Of a stretch of DNA of 64,000 bases, positions 32,431-41,268 are shown piece after piece. Made by a program: the position numbers and the translations under genes. Positions within the stretch are counted from its first letter, which is position 1. The number at the start of each line of letters is the position of its first letter. The notes under the pieces were generated by a model. That model made no database searches and was not told the origin of the DNA. It saw nothing but the letters and a program-made list of their open reading frames with translations. Origin of the DNA: Dyella_A sp049445995 (GTDB lineage: Bacteria; Pseudomonadota; Gammaproteobacteria; Xanthomonadales; Rhodanobacteraceae); assembly GCF_049445995.1 (NCBI RefSeq), contig NZ_JBMSDZ010000005.1, positions 62,001-126,000 of the forward strand, read 5' to 3'.

Positions 32431-33693
32431 ATGCTGAACCTTTCCGTCTTGCCCGATCTGCTTGCCATCGGCGGGCTGGTGACGGTGTTTGCCGCGCTGC
32501 TGCGACGCACGCAGCAGACGCGGTTGCGCTACTGGCTGGTGGGCTGGGTGATGATCCTGGTGCACATCATTGCCCAACTGGTCTACCTCAACGTGCCGAT
32601 GCTGGCGCAACCGGGCGAGGCGGTATCGCTCTCGATGCTGCTGCTCACCAGCGTGGCGTTCATCTGGGCCGGGCACGATCGCCACGCGGGACGGAGCAGC
32701 AGTTTCGTCGGCACCCTGCTGGCCTCCACCCCGGACGTGCTGTTCGTGGTGCTGCTGGCGGGGGGAGTCGAAGACCACCGGGTCTTCCTGGGCCTGACCG
32801 TGCTGGCCGCCGCTGCCGCCCTGGAGTTGTTTCGCGCCGATCGCCGCAGCTCCGTGCGGCGGGATCGCTGGCCGCTGACCGCCGGCATCGTGCTGGCCTA
32901 CGTCGTCCAGGCGCTGCTGGTGCAGTTCGCCACGATCGAGTGGGCGCTGATCTGGATGCTGTACTGGCACTACCTGCTGGTGGCGTACTTCTTCTGGCAC
33001 GGCGCCACCTCGCGCACGCGCGGCGTGTGGTTCACCACCGTCAGCTTCGTCGCATGGGCATTGGTGTTTCCGGTTGCTGCGGTGCTGGATCGCTGGGCGC
33101 CGGGTCTGCAGATCCAGAGTGGAGCCTGGAACCTGCCCAAATTCCTCGTGGCCACCGGCATGATCTTCACCGTGCTGGAAGAGCAACTGGGCGAGGCCAA
33201 GCACGACGCCATGCACGATGAGCTCACTGGCCTGCCCAATCGCCGGCTGTTTGCGCGGCGTCTCGATGCCGCCCTGAGCCGCGCGCGCCAGCGCAGCGAG
33301 AGACTGGTGGTGCTGGTGATCGACATGGACGACTTCAAGCAGATCAACGACACCCGCGGCCACGCCACCGGCGATGCGCTGCTGGCCGCGGCCGCCGAGT
33401 GCTTGCGTGCACGCCTGCGTGGTACCGACACGCTGGCCCGCATCGGTGGAGACGAGTTCGCCGCCATCCTTCCCGACGTGGATAGCCGCGAAGCGGTGGC
33501 TGCGCTGGTGAGGAAACTGCAGGCGGCACTGCACCACGGCCTGGACGTGCAGGGCGAACGCATCGCCGTGCATGCCAGCATCGGTGCGGCCTTCTACCCC
33601 GACGACGGCTCGGACGAAGCCAGCCTTTACGTTGCTGCCGACCGCGCCATGTATGCCCACAAGCTGGGCGCACGCGAGCCGCAAGCGGACTGA
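32431..33693 (+). CDS. Diguanylate cyclase with an N-terminal multi-helix membrane domain
   Basis: 420 residues. The first about 230 residues form seven or so membrane helices, a putative sensor. The GGDEF domain (about 250-410) has the substrate motif HDELTGLPNRRLF, an intact GGDEF at 339-343 and an RxxD inhibition site (RGTD) at the normal distance. It probably makes c-di-GMP. It is read alone, about 200 bases after the MFS hairpin. Confidence 0.9.
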   Translation: MLNLSVLPDLLAIGGLVTVFAALLRRTQQTRLRYWLVGWVMILVHIIAQLVYLNVPMLAQPGEAVSLSMLLLTSVAFIWAGHDRHAGRSSSFVGTLLASTPDVLFVVLLAGGVEDHRVFLGLTVLAAAAALELFRADRRSSVRRDRWPLTAGIVLAYVVQALLVQFATIEWALIWMLYWHYLLVAYFFWHGATSRTRGVWFTTVSFVAWALVFPVAAVLDRWAPGLQIQSGAWNLPKFLVATGMIFTVLEEQLGEAKHDAMHDELTGLPNRRLFARRLDAALSRARQRSERLVVLVIDMDDFKQINDTRGHATGDALLAAAAECLRARLRGTDTLARIGGDEFAAILPDVDSREAVAALVRKLQAALHHGLDVQGERIAVHASIGAAFYPDDGSDEASLYVAADRAMYAHKLGAREPQAD

Positions 33694-33792
33694 GATCGCT
33701 TGTGTTGCGCGTCGCGCGGCACCACCCTGCATCCGCAGGGCAGACAGCTTCCGGCTCCTGCGGACCGGAAGCAGCGATTCGGAGGACAGGCC

Positions 33793-34059
33793 ATGGCTAC
33801 CGGTTGGGCCGGCGACGGCGCCGTGCAGGAGCAGATCGACGCGACGGTGAACGACGCCGTGCAGCGCGCGCGCCAGCAGTTGCGCCAGGGCCCCGGCCGG
33901 GAGCGCTGCGAAGCGTGCGATGCGCCGATTCCCGCGGCGCGGCGCCAGGCCGTGCCCGGCGTACGTCTGTGCGTGAGCTGCCAAGAGGCGCACGACCACG
34001 AACGGCGCGCGGTCGGCCCGTACAACCGCCGTGGCAGCAAGGACAGCCAGCTGCGCTGA
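33793..34059 (+). CDS. DksA/TraR-like zinc finger protein (YbiI type)
   Basis: 88 residues. A single treble-clef-like zinc site is formed by CEACDAP...CVSCQ (C-x2-C, 17 residues, C-x2-C), which is the DksA/TraR C4 finger. The protein is short like YbiI/TraR rather than full-length DksA. ATG 33793 has a perfect GGAGGA site. Members bind the RNA polymerase secondary channel in some cases. It is 100 bases after the diguanylate cyclase. Confidence 0.85.
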   Translation: MATGWAGDGAVQEQIDATVNDAVQRARQQLRQGPGRERCEACDAPIPAARRQAVPGVRLCVSCQEAHDHERRAVGPYNRRGSKDSQLR

Positions 34060-34221
34060 GCGGCCGAGAAAAAATCGCCCGCCTGCCACGAATGTTTGGC
34101 GGCGCCCTCGCTGCAGCGGTCGAATTTTTCTCGACCTCTGAGACAGCGCTCGCGCCCCGGCGGCCCACGGAGCCACGTCCACGTCGGCCGGATATTGCAG
34201 CGCGCATTTACGGAACGGTGC

Positions 34222-34233
34222 GTAAACGTTTAC
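34222..34233. promoter_or_regulatory. Perfect palindrome GTAAACGTTTAC upstream of a GH3 glucosidase
   Basis: A 12-bp perfect palindrome lies 60 bases before the ATG of the glucosidase gene. The sequence (TAAACGTTTA core) is of the LacI/GalR-operator type seen in front of sugar-utilisation genes. Control by an unlinked LacI-family repressor is inferred; no such gene is in the window. Confidence 0.55.
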
Positions 34234-34293
34234 ATTCCTGCCGTCCCTGATCCGGGCGACGGCTCGCCGGCGCCCGCCACCCCCGGAGAATCG

Positions 34294-36678
34294 ATGAACT
34301 TCCAGCCCCGATCCGGCTTGTATTCCCGTTCCATGCTCCTGTGCACCGCCATCGCGCTGGCCGTGGCCGGAGTCGCCGTCGCCGCACCCGCCGATGCCCG
34401 CGCGGCGGTCGCCCCGTCCAACGCCCAACTGGCCTCGCCACGGATCGAGCGCAGGGTCGACGCGCTGCTGGCGAAGATGACGCTGGCCGAGAAGATCGGC
34501 CAGCTGGTGCAGTACAACGACCAGGGTTCCTCGGCGCCGACGGCGGCCGATGCGGGCGCGGCGATCGCCGACAATCCCGAGACCCGCGACCACGTCGATG
34601 CCTACGAGTTGGCGAAAAAAGGCGAGCTGGGCTCCATGCTCAACGTGATCGGCGCCGGGAAGACCCGCCGCTTCCAGCAAGCGGCGATGCACAGCCGCCT
34701 GGGCATCCCGATCCTGTTCGGCGCCGACGTGATCCACGGCTACCGCACGATCTATCCGGTGCCGCTGGGCCTGGCCGCCTCGTGGGATCCACGGCTGGTG
34801 CAGGACGTCTCGCACATGGCCGCGGTGGAGGCCACCACGGGTGGTGTGAAGTGGTTCTACTCGCCGATGGTGGACATCTCGCGCGACGCGCGCTGGGGGC
34901 GCTCCACCGAAGGCGCCGGCGAGGACGCCTACCTGGGCTCCGTGATGGCGCGCGCATACATCCGCGGCTACCAGGGCACCGACCTGTCCGATCCCAAGAG
35001 CGTGGCCGCGTCGGTCAAGCACTTCGCCGCCTACGGCGCGGCTGAAGCCGGGCGCGAATACAACACCACCGACATGTCCGACATCCGCCTGCGCCAGGTC
35101 TACCTGCCGCCGTACAAGGCCGCGGTGGAAGCGGGCGCGGCCACGATGATGAGCTCGTTCAATGCGCTCAACGGCGTGCCGGCCACCGCCGATCCGTACC
35201 TGATGACCGACATCCTGCGCAAGGAATGGGGCTTCGACGGCTTCGTGGTCAGCGACTACACCGCGATCATGGAGCTGACCCACCACGGCATCGCGCTGGA
35301 CGCCACCACCGCCACCGAGAAGGCGCTGGAAGCCGGGGTGGAGGTGGACATGATGAGCCACTTCTACGACACCCAGATCCCGAAGCTGCTGAAGGAGGGC
35401 AAGCTGTCGATGACGACCGTGGACGAGGCCGTGCGCCGCGTGCTGCGGGTGAAGTTCGCGCTGGGCCTGTTCGAGCATCCGTACGCGCGCGGCACCGAGG
35501 TGACCCGCGCGGTGGATGCGCACCGGCCGCTGGCGCGCCGCGCGGCGGAGGAATCCTTCGTGCTGCTGAAAAACGGCGGCAACGGTGCCGCGCCGGTGCT
35601 GCCGCTGTCCTCCGCCGTGAAGAAGCTCGCCCTGATCGGCCCGCTGGCCGACGACGCCAGCGAGATGCAGGGCGCCTGGGGCGGCGCGCAGCACCTGCCA
35701 GACGTGGTCACCCTGCGCAGCGGCCTGGCGGCGCGCATGAAGAAGCTCGGCGGCGAGTTGCTGTACGCCAAGGGCACCGACGTGCTGACCGACTCGCAGG
35801 CCGGCTTCGCCGCGGCGAAGCAGGCCGCCGCGCAGGCCGACGTGGTGGTGATGGCGCTGGGCGAGTCGTCCGGCATGAGCGGCGAGGCGGGCTCGCGCGC
35901 GCATCTGGACCTGCCGGGCAACCAGCAGCAGTTGCTTCAGGCCATCGTCGCCACCGGCAAGCCGGTGGTGCTGCTGGTGTTCTCCGGCCGCCCGCTGGTG
36001 CTGGACTGGGCCGACCAGCACGTGGGCGCGATCATGGAAACCTGGTTCCCCGGCACCGAGGCCGGCAACGCGGTGGCCAACGTGCTGTTCGGCGACGTGG
36101 CGCCCAGCGGCAAGCTGACCATGAGCTTCCCGCGCGCGGTGGGCCAGGAGCCGCTGTACTACAACCAGTTCCCGACCGGCCGTCCCGCCGGCGATGCCGA
36201 TCTCACCAAACCACCGGCCGGCGACACGCGCTTCATCTCGCGCTACATCGACGTGCCCAACAGCGCGCTGTATCCGTTCGGCTGGGGCCTGAGCTACACC
36301 ACCTTCGGCTATTCGGGCGTGCACGTGTCGCGCCCGCGCGTGCCGCTGGCCGAGGCCAACCGCCCGGATGCGAAGAACCTGGTGACCGTCACCGCCACGG
36401 TGAAGAACACCGGAAAGCGTGCCGGCACCGAGGTGGTGCAGCTGTACGTGCGCAACCTTGGCGCCAGCGTCGAGCAGCCGGTGCGCAGCCTGCAGGGCTT
36501 CCAGCGGGTGACGCTCAAGCCGGGCGAATCGAGGCAGCTGACGTTCCAGCTCGGTTTTCCGGAGCTGTCGTTCTACAACGTGAAGAGCCGGCCGGTGATC
36601 GAGCCCACGCATTACACCGTGTGGGTCGGCGGCAGCTCGCTGGCCACGCAGCAGGCGGACTTCGACGTCACGCCCTGA
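34294..36678 (+). CDS. bglX: Periplasmic GH3 beta-glucosidase (BglX-like)
   Basis: 794 residues. A signal peptide covers about residues 1-37. A GH3 N-terminal TIM barrel follows with FSPMVDISRDARWGR, KHFAAYGAAEAGR and the nucleophile Asp in GFVVSDYTAI (about residue 325); then the alpha/beta sandwich domain and a fibronectin-III-like C-terminal domain. The full domain set and length match BglX, which removes non-reducing-end beta-glucosyl residues in the periplasm. ATG 34294 is used, with a GGAG ribosome site. An operator-like palindrome precedes it. Confidence 0.93.
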   Translation: MNFQPRSGLYSRSMLLCTAIALAVAGVAVAAPADARAAVAPSNAQLASPRIERRVDALLAKMTLAEKIGQLVQYNDQGSSAPTAADAGAAIADNPETRDHVDAYELAKKGELGSMLNVIGAGKTRRFQQAAMHSRLGIPILFGADVIHGYRTIYPVPLGLAASWDPRLVQDVSHMAAVEATTGGVKWFYSPMVDISRDARWGRSTEGAGEDAYLGSVMARAYIRGYQGTDLSDPKSVAASVKHFAAYGAAEAGREYNTTDMSDIRLRQVYLPPYKAAVEAGAATMMSSFNALNGVPATADPYLMTDILRKEWGFDGFVVSDYTAIMELTHHGIALDATTATEKALEAGVEVDMMSHFYDTQIPKLLKEGKLSMTTVDEAVRRVLRVKFALGLFEHPYARGTEVTRAVDAHRPLARRAAEESFVLLKNGGNGAAPVLPLSSAVKKLALIGPLADDASEMQGAWGGAQHLPDVVTLRSGLAARMKKLGGELLYAKGTDVLTDSQAGFAAAKQAAAQADVVVMALGESSGMSGEAGSRAHLDLPGNQQQLLQAIVATGKPVVLLVFSGRPLVLDWADQHVGAIMETWFPGTEAGNAVANVLFGDVAPSGKLTMSFPRAVGQEPLYYNQFPTGRPAGDADLTKPPAGDTRFISRYIDVPNSALYPFGWGLSYTTFGYSGVHVSRPRVPLAEANRPDAKNLVTVTATVKNTGKRAGTEVVQLYVRNLGASVEQPVRSLQGFQRVTLKPGESRQLTFQLGFPELSFYNVKSRPVIEPTHYTVWVGGSSLATQQADFDVTP

Positions 36679-36818
36679 GGCGGCAACGGACGCGGCGAAC
36701 GAACCCGTCGCCGCGTCCGTTCGGGTCGGATCGCCAGCGGTTCCCCGGCTTTCCTGCATGTATCACCGCGCCCCCTACCGGCGCGAACACGCTGTCGGGC
36801 AGGTTGAACGAGTCAGGC

Positions 36819-37223
36819 CTACCTGCACTGATCAATTGTGGCCCCGAGTGTCTTGACCTCGGTGCCGTTACAGAAGAAATACGGTTTGGCACAACCCAGG
36901 TATTCCCTGCCGTAAGTTTTGAACTGGGTCTTATCCACGATGGTGCTGGCTACAGAAACGGATTTGGCACAAGAGGCCGTTCTTTGGGCCATGAGTTGCA
37001 GGCACCTGTCTCGGCTAAGGTTGTATTCCTCACGAGAGGTATCGCAGCTTGCAAGCAACTTGGAATTTATGCGCCCAAAGAATTCAGAACGTGTCATTGG
37101 ATATGTAGCTGGACCGAAATTGGGTGGCGAGCTAGCTCTGACTGTGCTGTTGCCACCATAAGGCGCAAACCACCCAATGGAGACAAGGATAATCAGTGCA
37201 GTAGGCGCTTTTGACAAATACAC
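36819..37223 (-). CDS. Exported small cysteine-rich hypothetical protein in an AT-richer patch
   Basis: 134 residues. A signal segment covers about residues 1-30 (TALIILVSIGWFAP). The mature part has five Cys residues in spaced positions (SKLLASC, RDRCL, ASCAK, LGCAKPYFFCNG, DQCR), suggesting disulfide bonds in the periplasm. It contains SEFFGRINSKLLASC, a wording I associate with small proteins in xanthomonads; no function is known. The GTG start at 37223 has a weak AGGGA site. The local base composition is AT-richer and the codon use looser than in all neighbours, so it may be recently acquired. Confidence 0.65.
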   Translation of the reverse strand: MYLSKAPTALIILVSIGWFAPYGGNSTVRASSPPNFGPATYPMTRSEFFGRINSKLLASCDTSREEYNLSRDRCLQLMAQRTASCAKSVSVASTIVDKTQFKTYGREYLGCAKPYFFCNGTEVKTLGATIDQCR

Positions 37224-37368
37224 GTGGGTAACTTCCCTGTAGGTCTAGACAGAATGGCTCTCGTTGGAGCGGCCGGTCTTCGCGCGTACCGTGGGTTGCG
37301 CGCGGGTAGTGCGCCGAGCCACCTCGTTGGCGATGGGACGGCGACGAGAACTTTCGCGGAGGCAGGGC

Positions 37369-37593
37369 ATGAGCGACTGTATCACCGTGCATATCGGGTT
37401 GGACGTCCACAAGGAATCGATCGAGGTTGCAAGGGCGGACGCGGATGGCGGCGAGGTCTGCCACGTGGGCCGGATCGACGGCGACCTGCCGGTGCTGGAT
37501 GCGGCGCTGGCGCGGTTGCGGTGTCCGGTGTCGGGCATGCAGGTGGTGTACGAAGCCGGCGGCAAACGCCAGCAGCACGAACACTTCCAGTGA
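37369..37593 (+). pseudogene. IS110-family transposase, N-terminal remnant
   Basis: 74 residues before a stop. The start MSDCITVHIGLDVHKESIEVARA is the DEDD nuclease N-terminus of IS110 transposases, followed by HVGRIDGDLPVLDAALARL and VVYEAGGKR, and then the frame ends, whereas complete enzymes have about 300-400 residues. No matching C-terminal half or IS ends are seen nearby. It therefore is a remnant of an insertion. Together with the AT-richer exported protein beside it, it marks a site of past gene turnover. Confidence 0.8.
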
Positions 37594-37740
37594 CAGCCAC
37601 TTGCGCATCGGTCGCTACCTCGTACGGGAAACCACCGAGGCTGGCCGGGCATGCGTTCCGGCGGGTTCGACCAAGGCCGTGTCGACAAGCGGCCGCTGCA
37701 CTCGCTAGCGTGCGGGCATGCCTTTCGCCCGCGCCCGCCG

Positions 37741-38667
37741 ATGACCCGCGCCGCCCCAGGCCGTGCCAGCGTGGACGCCGGGTTCTACGCGACCCTGCTC
37801 GGTGCCACCTTCCTGATGGGGTCGAGCTTCATCGCCGGCAAGATTCTGCTCGGTCACGGCGTGCCGGCGATCCTGCTGGTGGGCTGGCGGTTCCTGCTGG
37901 CGGCGTTTGCCACGCTGCCGCTGCTGGCGATGGCGCGCGTTCCGCTGCGTGCGCAGTTGTGGCCGCCGGCGATGGCGCCGCGGCAGGCATGGGTGGTTGG
38001 CGCGATCGGGTTGCTGCAGACGGCGGCGGTGATGGGGCTGCTGTTTGTCGGCATGCGCAGCATCCCGGCCGCGGCGGCGGCGATCCTGCTGTTCAGCAAT
38101 CCGATCTGGGTGGCGTTGCTGGGGCGGCTGTTCCTGCACGAATCGCTGGGGCCGGTGCGCGTGGCGGGACTGCTGCTGGGCATGCTCGGCGTGGCGCTGG
38201 CGATCGGGCCCGGCGCCTTGCTGACGGGGCAGCACGATGCCTTGTTCGGCGAGCTGTGCTGCCTGGCGTCGGCGCTGTGCTGGGCGGTGGCCACCATCAT
38301 CAACAAGCGCGCCGCGCTGCCGATCGGCGGACTGGCGCTCAATTTCTGGCAGATGCTGATCGGCGCGCTGGTGCTGCTGGCACTGGCCTGGTCCGGCGGC
38401 GAACGATGGCCGACGGATATCGGCGCGCGCGAGTGGCTGTGGTTCGTGTGGCTGGCGGTGCCGGCCTCCACCGGGTCGTTCGGGCTGTGGTTCGTGGCCC
38501 TGCGTCGTGGCGGCGCCACCCACGCCAGCGGCTGGCTGTTTCTCACGCCGTTGTTCGCCGTGCTGCTGTCGTTCGTGGTGCTGCACACGGCGCTGTCGCC
38601 GTTGCAGCTGTGCGGCGGCGCGCTGATCGGCGTGGGCCTGTGGCTGGTGAACCGGGCGCCGGCCTGA
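37741..38667 (+). CDS. EamA-family drug/metabolite transporter (DMT)
   Basis: 308 residues with ten membrane helices in two similar halves (EamA repeats); the first begins LLGATFLMGSSFIAGKILLGHG. Members export amino acids, purines or other small metabolites; the cargo is not readable. ATG 37741 is used; no strong ribosome site is visible. Downstream bases 38668-39006 contain no gene that I can support: a few short frames and the palindrome GCGCAAGCTTGCGC (38843-38856) only. Confidence 0.85.
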   Translation: MTRAAPGRASVDAGFYATLLGATFLMGSSFIAGKILLGHGVPAILLVGWRFLLAAFATLPLLAMARVPLRAQLWPPAMAPRQAWVVGAIGLLQTAAVMGLLFVGMRSIPAAAAAILLFSNPIWVALLGRLFLHESLGPVRVAGLLLGMLGVALAIGPGALLTGQHDALFGELCCLASALCWAVATIINKRAALPIGGLALNFWQMLIGALVLLALAWSGGERWPTDIGAREWLWFVWLAVPASTGSFGLWFVALRRGGATHASGWLFLTPLFAVLLSFVVLHTALSPLQLCGGALIGVGLWLVNRAPA

Positions 38668-39006
38668 CGGGAGCCTCGTGCCAGGCGACCCGTCGCGCGC
38701 GCAGCCAGTCGGCTACCGCTTCGGCGTGGCCATCGGCGAGGCCACCAGGGTGGCCTTCTTGCCCCCTCAGGACCCCTGGCCCGGACGATCGCCGGACGGC
38801 CCGCGCGGCGTTGCTCAAGCGAGAACTGGGCGTGGTCGCCTTGCGCAAGCTTGCGCGCGTCGCGCCGGTTGCGCAGGGCATGGCAAGCGACCCGGCTGAA
38901 GATGCCTGCCAGCCGTGAGCGAGGCGCGATCTTCCGCCCCCGTGCGCATCCCGGCGAATCCGGCCTGTGGGATCATGGGGCGTTCGCTTTCGTGGGGAGC
39001 TCGTCG

Positions 39007-41250
39007 ATGAAGCGGGTATGCGTCTGCAGCCGATTGTTTGCGATGCTGGGCCTGGCATGGGGCCTGGCGTGCCCGCTGGCGCATGCCGGCGACGCCGGGG
39101 GCGAGGCGAAGATGCATCGCGTCGTCGACGGCCTGCTCTCACGCATGACGCTGGAGGAAAAGGTCGGCCAGTTGAGCATCCTGGGCGCCGACCGCGGCGA
39201 CCTGGAGGCACTGATCCGCGAAGGCCGTGTCGGCGGCACCAACGGCGTGCTGCCGGGGCGCGACGTGGCGGCCTACACGCGCCACATGCAGCAACTGGCG
39301 ATGCAGTCGCGACTGAAGATCCCGCTGTGGTTCATGGGTGACGTCAGCCACGGCTTCCGCACGATCTTCCCGATTCCGCTGGCCCTCGCGTCCACGTGGG
39401 ATCCCGACCTCGTGCGCCGCGTGCACCGTGCCGCGGCCCGCGAGGCGACCGCCGCCGGCGTGGACTGGAGCTTCAGCCCGATGGTCGACATCAGCCGCGA
39501 CCCGCGCTGGGGCCGGGTGGCGGAAGGTGCCGGCGAAGATCCGTATCTCGGCAGCGCGATGGCGGTGGCCCAGCTCGAGGGTTTCCAGCGCGACGACCTC
39601 GCCGCGCGTGACACGATGATGGCGACCGCCAAGCATTTCGTCGGCTACGGTGCGGTCGAGGCGGGGCGCGACTACAACGCCACCTATCTTTCGCAGGGAG
39701 AGCTGGACGACGTCTACCTGCCACCGTTCCACGCGCTGGTGAAGGCGGGCATCGGCGCGATCATGCCCTCGCTCAGCACGCTCAACGATGTCCCGGCGAC
39801 GGCGGATGCCACCCTGCTGCAGGGCGTGCTGCGGCAGCAGTGGGGTTTCCGCGGGCTGGTGGTGTCGGACTTCGACGCGGTCGCCCAGCTGCAGCAGCAC
39901 GGCCTGGCCGCCACGCCGGCGGATGCCGCGCGACTGGCACTGGACGCCGGGGTGGACATCGACCTGCACAGCGGCACCTATCTGGATCAGTTGCCGGCGC
40001 TGGTGCGCAGCGGGCAGGTCGACCCGTCACGGGTGGATGCGGCGGTGCGGCGCGTGCTGGAGGCAAAGTACCGGCTGGGGTTGTTCGACGATCCGTTCCG
40101 CTACGGCAACCGGCAACTGGCGGCGAGCCTGCCGTTGTCGGCACCGCAGCGCGCACTCGCGCGCGAGGTGGCGCGCACGTCGATGGTGCTGTTGAAGAAT
40201 GCGCACGGCACACTGCCGCTTGCCCGCAGCGGACGCATCGCGGTGATCGGTCCGCTGGCCGACGACCGCGCCGACATGCTTGGCCAGATGGCTGCCGAGG
40301 GGCAGGCGCGGGACGTGGTGCCGATCCTCGACGGCATCCGGCAGGCGGTGGGCAAGGCGGCGAGCGTCAGCTATGTCCGTGGCGTCGACGTCGACAGCGA
40401 CGATACCGCGGGCATCCCCGCGGCGGTGGCGGCTGCGCGCACGGCCGACGTGGTCGTGCTGGTGCTGGGCGAGGACATCGACCTGATCGGCGAGGGCCAC
40501 AGCCGCAGCACGCTGGACCTGCCGGGACGACAGCGGGCGCTGGCCGAGGCGGTGGTCGCCACCGGCAGGCCGGTGGTGGCCGTGCTGGTGAACGGGCGGC
40601 CGCTGTCGATCCCGTGGCTGGACGCGCACGCGGATGCGATCCTCGAAGCCTGGGTGCCGGGCGACGAGGCCGGCCATGCGGTGGCCGACCTGCTGTTCGG
40701 CGATGCCGGCCCATCCGGCAAGCTGCCGATGAGCTTCCCGCGCACGGTCGGCCAGGTGCCGATCTACTATGCGCACCGGGAAACCGGCCGCCCCTGCGAC
40801 GACACCAACAAGCTCGCGCTGCACTACTCGACGCATTACGTCGACGTCGCCAACACGCCGCTGTATCCGTTCGGCTACGGCCTTGCCTACACCACGTTCG
40901 CGATCGACCGGGTGCGGGTCGAGGGCAGTCCGCTGGCGCCGTCTGGCGTGCTGATCGTGCGGGCCCGCGTGCGCAACACCGGCCAGCGGGCCGGCACCGA
41001 TGTCGTGCAGCTGTATGTGCACGATCGGGTGGCCAGCGTCAGCCCGCCGGTGCGGTTGCTGAAGGGCTTCCAGCGGGTCAGCCTGCCCGCGGGCGCGCAG
41101 GCCGAGGTGCGCTTCACGCTGCGGCCGGCGGATCTTGCTTTCCGTCGCGGCGACGGCAGCTGGGGCGCCGAGCCGGGCGATTTCGACGTCTACGTGGGTG
41201 ACGACGCCACGGCGACGGCAGCCGCGGCGTTTACCCTCACAGGGCCCTGA
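39007..41250 (+). CDS. Periplasmic GH3 beta-glucosidase, second copy type
   Basis: 747 residues. A signal peptide covers residues 1-27. The GH3 barrel has FSPMVDISRDPRWGR, AKHFVGYGAVEAGR and the nucleophile Asp in GLVVSDFDAV (about 294); the sandwich domain (LLFGDAGPSGKLPMSFPRTVGQ) and a fibronectin-III-like C-terminal domain are complete. It is clearly related to the glucosidase at 34294-36678 but diverged, for example in the loop around the active site. It may cleave a different beta-linked glucan or xyloside. ATG 39007 has a GGGGAG site. Confidence 0.92.
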   Translation: MKRVCVCSRLFAMLGLAWGLACPLAHAGDAGGEAKMHRVVDGLLSRMTLEEKVGQLSILGADRGDLEALIREGRVGGTNGVLPGRDVAAYTRHMQQLAMQSRLKIPLWFMGDVSHGFRTIFPIPLALASTWDPDLVRRVHRAAAREATAAGVDWSFSPMVDISRDPRWGRVAEGAGEDPYLGSAMAVAQLEGFQRDDLAARDTMMATAKHFVGYGAVEAGRDYNATYLSQGELDDVYLPPFHALVKAGIGAIMPSLSTLNDVPATADATLLQGVLRQQWGFRGLVVSDFDAVAQLQQHGLAATPADAARLALDAGVDIDLHSGTYLDQLPALVRSGQVDPSRVDAAVRRVLEAKYRLGLFDDPFRYGNRQLAASLPLSAPQRALAREVARTSMVLLKNAHGTLPLARSGRIAVIGPLADDRADMLGQMAAEGQARDVVPILDGIRQAVGKAASVSYVRGVDVDSDDTAGIPAAVAAARTADVVVLVLGEDIDLIGEGHSRSTLDLPGRQRALAEAVVATGRPVVAVLVNGRPLSIPWLDAHADAILEAWVPGDEAGHAVADLLFGDAGPSGKLPMSFPRTVGQVPIYYAHRETGRPCDDTNKLALHYSTHYVDVANTPLYPFGYGLAYTTFAIDRVRVEGSPLAPSGVLIVRARVRNTGQRAGTDVVQLYVHDRVASVSPPVRLLKGFQRVSLPAGAQAEVRFTLRPADLAFRRGDGSWGAEPGDFDVYVGDDATATAAAAFTLTGP

Positions 41251-41268
41251 TCCCCATCCGGAGTTTCC

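Noticed and set aside
32329..36759. A 1476-residue minus-strand open frame over the GGDEF and GH3 genes
   Set aside because: It is a mirror frame of clear plus-strand genes, with no recognisable domain and no ribosome site.
37224..37740. A complete IS110 element
   Set aside because: Only the N-terminal 74 codons of the transposase are present and no matching ends were found.
38668..39006. A possible small gene or pseudogene after the EamA exporter
   Set aside because: Frames on both strands read as low-complexity Arg/Ala/Gly protein; I found no motif and no start site, so only the palindrome is reported.
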